Shown one piece after another: positions 60,574-64,000 of a DNA stretch of 64,000 nt. Every line of letters begins with the position of its first letter. Within the stretch, counting starts at the first letter, position 1. This DNA is from BRH-c54 sp965284565 (GTDB lineage: Bacteria; Bacteroidota; Bacteroidia; Flavobacteriales_E; Vicingaceae): the NCBI GenBank assembly GCA_965284565.1, contig OZ260100.1, positions 2,976,001 through 3,040,000 of the forward strand, read 5' to 3'. Made by a program: the position numbers and the translations under genes. The notes beneath the pieces are model-generated. The model saw only the letters and a program-made list of their open reading frames with translations. It had not been told where the DNA came from and ran no database searches.

Positions 60574-61803
60574 CTAGTTGTTTAGACTCATTAGTTCATT
60601 AGTAAATTCTTTTGCAATTTTGTTTCTGTTGAAAAATTCTTGCACATAATTCCTTCCATTTTCACCAAATAAAATCAATTCATTTCTATTATTATTTAAT
60701 TGGTTTATCTTGTTCACCAATTCTTCCTCATTTTCAGGTTCAAAATAAAGCCCCGCTTTTCCTTGATTAATAAAAAGTTCTCTTGCTTCGCCATCAACCC
60801 CTAAAAGCAAGGTTTTTTTCATTGCTAAATTTTCAAATATTTTAGAAGGAATAGCTCCTAAAAATAAATCTAATTTTTTAAGAGGCACAAGAGCAACATC
60901 AACCGCTTTAACAATATTGGGCATTTCCGATTTTGGTACTAAATCTAAAAAAAATACATTTTCTAAATCCATATTACTTTTCAGCTCCATCAGGCGTTCC
61001 TTCTCAGGTCCGCTACCTAATAATAAGTATTTTACTTCAGCATTACTTTTTGTTTTTTCAGCTGCTTTTAAAATAATGTCTAGTCCTTGTGCATAACCAA
61101 TAATTCCTGCATAAAGCAACAATAAATCATTTTCTGAAAATCCATTTTCCTTTCTCCAATTAGCGTTAATGGCGTCAGGATTAAAAAGCGACAAATCCAC
61201 ACCATTGGGTAGCCAATAAACTTTTTTATTAGGAAACCTACCGCTTATATTTTCAACAATTCCTTGAGTTTGACCGGTAATTAAAACCGATTTTTTGTAA
61301 AGGAATTCCTCCAAAATAGTAGCTAATTTTAAGAAAAACTTATTGGTAACCAATCCTAATTTTTCGGCACTTTCTGGCCATAAATCGGACACATTAAAAA
61401 TTAGTTTGGCATTTTTGTTCTTACAAAGTAAATAAGCCGAAATTCCCAAAAATAAAGGTGGCGATTCACAAAAAATATAATCGTATTCTTTTTCTAGTTT
61501 TTTCTTCCCTACCCAATAGGAAGACCAAACAAATGAAAAATAGTTTTGTAATCTTTTAACTATTGATTTAGACTTAGAGACATAAATAGATGAACGATGA
61601 ACTTTCAGTCCTCCCATTTCTTCAAATGTATATTTTTTGCCAACAAACTCTTTATGTATTTCCATTGAAGGGTAATTAGGCATAGCTGTAAGAACAGTAA
61701 TATCAACGCCTTCTTTTTGCAACAACACGGCCAACTCAAAAAGCCTGTTTTGTGGAGCCCCTACTTCTGGTGGAAAATATTGTGTGAGTATAAGTAGTTT
61801 CAT
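60574..61803 (-). CDS. Glycosyltransferase family 4 (WbuB-like)
   Basis: 409 residues with GT-B architecture. The N-terminal LILTQYFPPEVGAPQNRLFELAVLLQKEGVDITVLTAMPNYP is characteristic of the WbuB-type subgroup; the nucleotide-sugar site has LLYAGIIGYAQGLDIILKAA, LLLGSGPEKERL and the E-x7-E-like GAIPSKIFENLAMKKTLLLG. It adds a sugar, probably GlcNAc- or FucNAc-type, to the lipid-linked repeat on the cytoplasmic face. It overlaps the upstream glycosyltransferase by 4 bp (ATGA). Confidence 0.93.
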   Translation of the reverse strand: MKLLILTQYFPPEVGAPQNRLFELAVLLQKEGVDITVLTAMPNYPSMEIHKEFVGKKYTFEEMGGLKVHRSSIYVSKSKSIVKRLQNYFSFVWSSYWVGKKKLEKEYDYIFCESPPLFLGISAYLLCKNKNAKLIFNVSDLWPESAEKLGLVTNKFFLKLATILEEFLYKKSVLITGQTQGIVENISGRFPNKKVYWLPNGVDLSLFNPDAINANWRKENGFSENDLLLLYAGIIGYAQGLDIILKAAEKTKSNAEVKYLLLGSGPEKERLMELKSNMDLENVFFLDLVPKSEMPNIVKAVDVALVPLKKLDLFLGAIPSKIFENLAMKKTLLLGVDGEARELFINQGKAGLYFEPENEEELVNKINQLNNNRNELILFGENGRNYVQEFFNRNKIAKEFTNELMSLNN

Positions 61804-62897
61804 TTATCCTTACTTACTGATTTATAATGACTAATCATTAGTTTTATATTGTTATCTAAACTAAAAAATTTATTGGTTCTTTCCCTTCCTGCTTTTCCCA
61901 TTTGCTCTCTTAATGATTTATCTAATACCAATATTTCTAAAGCTTGTGTAATTTCTTCTATCGATTTTGGGGGGATAAGCATTCCTGTTATGCCATCATC
62001 TACAACTTCTGTTAAGCCTCCAACTTTAGTCGCTATTACTGGTTTTTCGCATGCAGAAGCTTCTAAAACAGAAACTCCAAAACTCTCAAACAAAGAAACA
62101 TTAACAAAAATATCAATCTTATTGTGATAAAGAATGGTTTCTTCATGTTTTACCCTTCCAACAAAATCAACATCACTCTCAATACCTAAATCTACCGCTA
62201 ACTTTTTTAGCATTGCTGATTGACTACCGTCTCCAACTAACATTAATTTTAATGGTATTTCAGGATGTTTATCTTTCAACAATTTAAAAGCATTGATTAG
62301 ATATTTTATGCCATAAATCTCTTCCAAACTTTTTATTGTACCTATAATTAACTGGTTAGAATTGTTATTAGGCTCTTCTATTTTCTTAAAAAGAGTGGTA
62401 TCAATTCCAAAGGGAATAACGTTAATTGTCTTTTCTGTATAATATTGAGCTTCAACAGCCATAAAGTTGCTTGTAGAGAACAAAGCATCTGCTTTTTGAA
62501 GTATTTTACTGAAAACTAATCTGTTTACTACCGATTTTTTTGGAAATTCAAAAACATCTGTTCCCCAAAAAGATACAAACAAAGGATGGAAACTTGTTAA
62601 AACACCTAATAGTCCATAACTTGATGCATAATGAGCATGTAATACATCTGGTTTAAATTCTTTAATACATTTTTTTAAAAATGGTAATTGCTTTAAATAT
62701 AAAATTTTAGAACCTAACTTTTCTGAATGATTAGATGAATTGTTAATATAAAAAACCGCAATATTATTTTCTGAAAACCAATCATAAACAGGAACTCTAA
62801 AGGAAAAAACGCCTACTTCTATTCCTTGTTTAGAAAGTGCTATAGCCCATTTTTGAGTATGAGCTGAATTTATATCAGAGGCTAGTAATACTTTCAT
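61800..62897 (-). CDS. Glycosyltransferase family 4
   Basis: 365 residues, GT-B fold. Features: KVLLASDINSAHTQKWAIALSKQG at the start, HAHYASSYGLLGVLTSF, IPFGIDTTLFKK, IIGTIKSLEEIYGIKYLINAF, LVGDGSQSAMLKKLA, and the donor-site VNVSLFESFGVSVLEASACEKPVIATKVGGLTEVV with the E-x7-E pattern. The acceptor is an O-repeat intermediate by context. Its last codons overlap the start of the next glycosyltransferase by 4 bp. Confidence 0.93.
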   Translation of the reverse strand: MKVLLASDINSAHTQKWAIALSKQGIEVGVFSFRVPVYDWFSENNIAVFYINNSSNHSEKLGSKILYLKQLPFLKKCIKEFKPDVLHAHYASSYGLLGVLTSFHPLFVSFWGTDVFEFPKKSVVNRLVFSKILQKADALFSTSNFMAVEAQYYTEKTINVIPFGIDTTLFKKIEEPNNNSNQLIIGTIKSLEEIYGIKYLINAFKLLKDKHPEIPLKLMLVGDGSQSAMLKKLAVDLGIESDVDFVGRVKHEETILYHNKIDIFVNVSLFESFGVSVLEASACEKPVIATKVGGLTEVVDDGITGMLIPPKSIEEITQALEILVLDKSLREQMGKAGRERTNKFFSLDNNIKLMISHYKSVSKDK

Positions 62898-62929
62898 TTG
62901 TTTTTATTTCTATTTTATTAAATCAGTCT

Positions 62930-62945
62930 CCCGATAATTATCAGG
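62930..62945. repeat. Short palindrome CCCGATAATTATCAGG
   Basis: Sixteen bases, palindromic except for one C/A pair, between the second O-antigen polymerase-type gene and the glycosyltransferase. Similar CCCGATA palindromes are frequent between genes in Flavobacteriales, and CCCGATAATT also occurs at 49078-49087. It may act as a weak terminator. Confidence 0.45.
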
Positions 62946-62959
62946 ATAGAACGTCAAAA

Positions 62960-64000
62960 TTATTCATTCTCTTGTGTATGAAAATTTTCACTCAAGGTCG
63001 TTTTATCTTTTTTTATAATGTGATAAAGTGAAACAAGAACTCCAATAAAAAGATATAGCGGTAAAAAAACAATCATACTGCTAGATGCAACACCTGAGAT
63101 AAGTAAACCTATGCTTGAAAGTAAAAAAGCAGAAATATAATATCTTTTATCCTCGCTTAGATTATCATTTTTAAAATGCTTAAAAAGAAATTTAAACAAA
63201 ACCCAACACCAAAAAGCAAAGGTTAAAAAATAGATAATTCCTCCTTCTATTAATAGTTCAAACCAAAAGTTATGAATATTGGTTAATTTATCATATCCAA
63301 CCCCACCTTTTTCTTGTAATATATACTGACTATTTCCTCCACCAACTCCCAATAATGGATGCTCTTTAATCATTTCAATTCCTTCTTGTAAAAGCATAAC
63401 TCTATATCCTTGTGAATTACTATCTAAATGGTCAAAATCATCTACAATTTTATCAGGAGAAGTTGGTAAGGGCATCCAAGGTAATACTAATCCTTGCATT
63501 TCATTTACTTTTAAAAACTTACCTTGTAAAAGTGTAAATCCATTTGTGGAGATAAAAATTACCAAGAAAAGTAAGTAAAGAATATTCTTATAATACTTTT
63601 TAAACATAAAAATAGATGAGACAATAATGATTGTTATAACACCTAAAAATGCCAATTTAGAGCCTGCCGCTAAAATTAATAATACGGTTGTTGTTAAGCC
63701 AATTAAAGAAATATAAATGTTCTTACACAATAAAAAGAAAGGCAGACCTAGCAACACAAATATACTGAAATCGTTAGGATTCCAATGAAACCCAGTTGGC
63801 ATAGAGTTAACATATTCTGGATATTTTGTTTTGCTTAAAATATCAAAAATTTCATTTTCTCTTGCAAATAAATGATTATACTTAGAAATTCTAGATATTG
63901 GCCACCTTAAAATTTGTAAGCCTTCTAAAACACCAATAATTAACGCAATTAAGTAAATTACACTCAACCCTTTAAATAAGAATCGAAATTTTGTAAAATC
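62960..64000 (-). CDS. Second O-antigen ligase/polymerase-family membrane protein (partial)
   Basis: The frame stays open to the right edge, so the N-terminus is missing; an in-frame TTG at 63967 is not taken as the start. At least 346 residues with eight or more hydrophobic segments. The O-antigen ligase/polymerase signature is seen as GYRVMLLQEGIEMIKEHPLLGVGGGNSQYIL followed by IHNFWFELLIEGGIIYFLTF, and PNDFSIFVLLGLPF lies in an early loop. One of this protein and its relative at 57461 may be the repeat-unit polymerase Wzy and the other a ligase. Confidence 0.85.
   Translation of the reverse strand, partial: DFTKFRFLFKGLSVIYLIALIIGVLEGLQILRWPISRISKYNHLFARENEIFDILSKTKYPEYVNSMPTGFHWNPNDFSIFVLLGLPFFLLCKNIYISLIGLTTTVLLILAAGSKLAFLGVITIIIVSSIFMFKKYYKNILYLLFLVIFISTNGFTLLQGKFLKVNEMQGLVLPWMPLPTSPDKIVDDFDHLDSNSQGYRVMLLQEGIEMIKEHPLLGVGGGNSQYILQEKGGVGYDKLTNIHNFWFELLIEGGIIYFLTFAFWCWVLFKFLFKHFKNDNLSEDKRYYISAFLLSSIGLLISGVASSSMIVFLPLYLFIGVLVSLYHIIKKDKTTLSENFHTQENE

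Noticed and set aside
1..64000. CRISPR arrays, prophage, insertion sequences, plasmid origin
   Set aside because: No regularly spaced repeats, transposase, phage structural gene or iteron cluster was seen.

Overview
The window is chromosomal DNA from a Bacteroidota bacterium, most likely of the order Flavobacteriales. The support is: AT-rich sequence; six or more secreted proteins whose signal peptides end in AQ or SQ; four proteins with type IX secretion (T9SS) C-terminal sorting domains; three PorE-like proteins; -7 boxes of the Bacteroidota form TAnnTTTG; A-rich stretches in place of Shine-Dalgarno sites; and several TTG/GTG starts that fit a signal peptide or family N-terminus. Genus cannot be resolved. 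No rRNA, tRNA, CRISPR array, transposase or phage gene was seen.

Layout. 1-7,100: end of an ECF sigma factor, a TPM protein, uvrC, and three tandem T9SS-exported surface proteins that share a C-terminal half, a 3' flank and an upstream motif. 7,100-18,200: housekeeping genes (Smr protein, heme A synthase, LysM/binding-protein fusion, guaA, NDH-2, YciI-like protein, fmt, MFS transporter, propeller lipoprotein, DUF6973-like protein). 18,200-28,700: 2-oxoacid dehydrogenase E2, three tandem TPR/PD40 outer-membrane proteins of PorE architecture (two with OmpA-like ends, one without), a DEDDh exonuclease and a large VWA-type membrane protein. 28,700-35,400: heme genes hemE-hemL and hemB around another T9SS protein, then CvfB-like and YaaA proteins. 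35,600-40,600: mutL, two rhomboid proteases, a ZIP metal transporter and a methyltransferase. 40,800-46,000: a SiaB kinase / SiaC phosphoprotein pair with a good promoter and terminator, then a DUF2339-DUF3999-DUF6265-like set. 46,000-49,000: zinc-dependent phospholipase C-like protein, ComB and gcvT.

49,000-51,300 is the most unusual part. Two genes (an unknown secreted protein and a SAM methyltransferase) sit in back-to-back units bounded by complementary heptamers and imperfect palindromes. The arrangement is that of integron gene cassettes, with no integrase in view, and it lies beside a REP-like inverted repeat. A second compact, GC-rich, inverted-repeat-bounded element of about 121 bp lies at 31,160-31,280.

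52,500-64,000 is a surface polysaccharide (O-antigen/capsule) locus, mostly on the minus strand: FlaA1/WbpM-type dehydratase, initiating sugar transferase, DegT aminotransferase, WecB epimerase, two O-antigen ligase/polymerase-type membrane proteins, two glycosyltransferases and a methyltransferase. One divergent plus-strand gene, resembling the N,N-dimethylformamidase large subunit, sits in its middle. The locus continues past the right edge.
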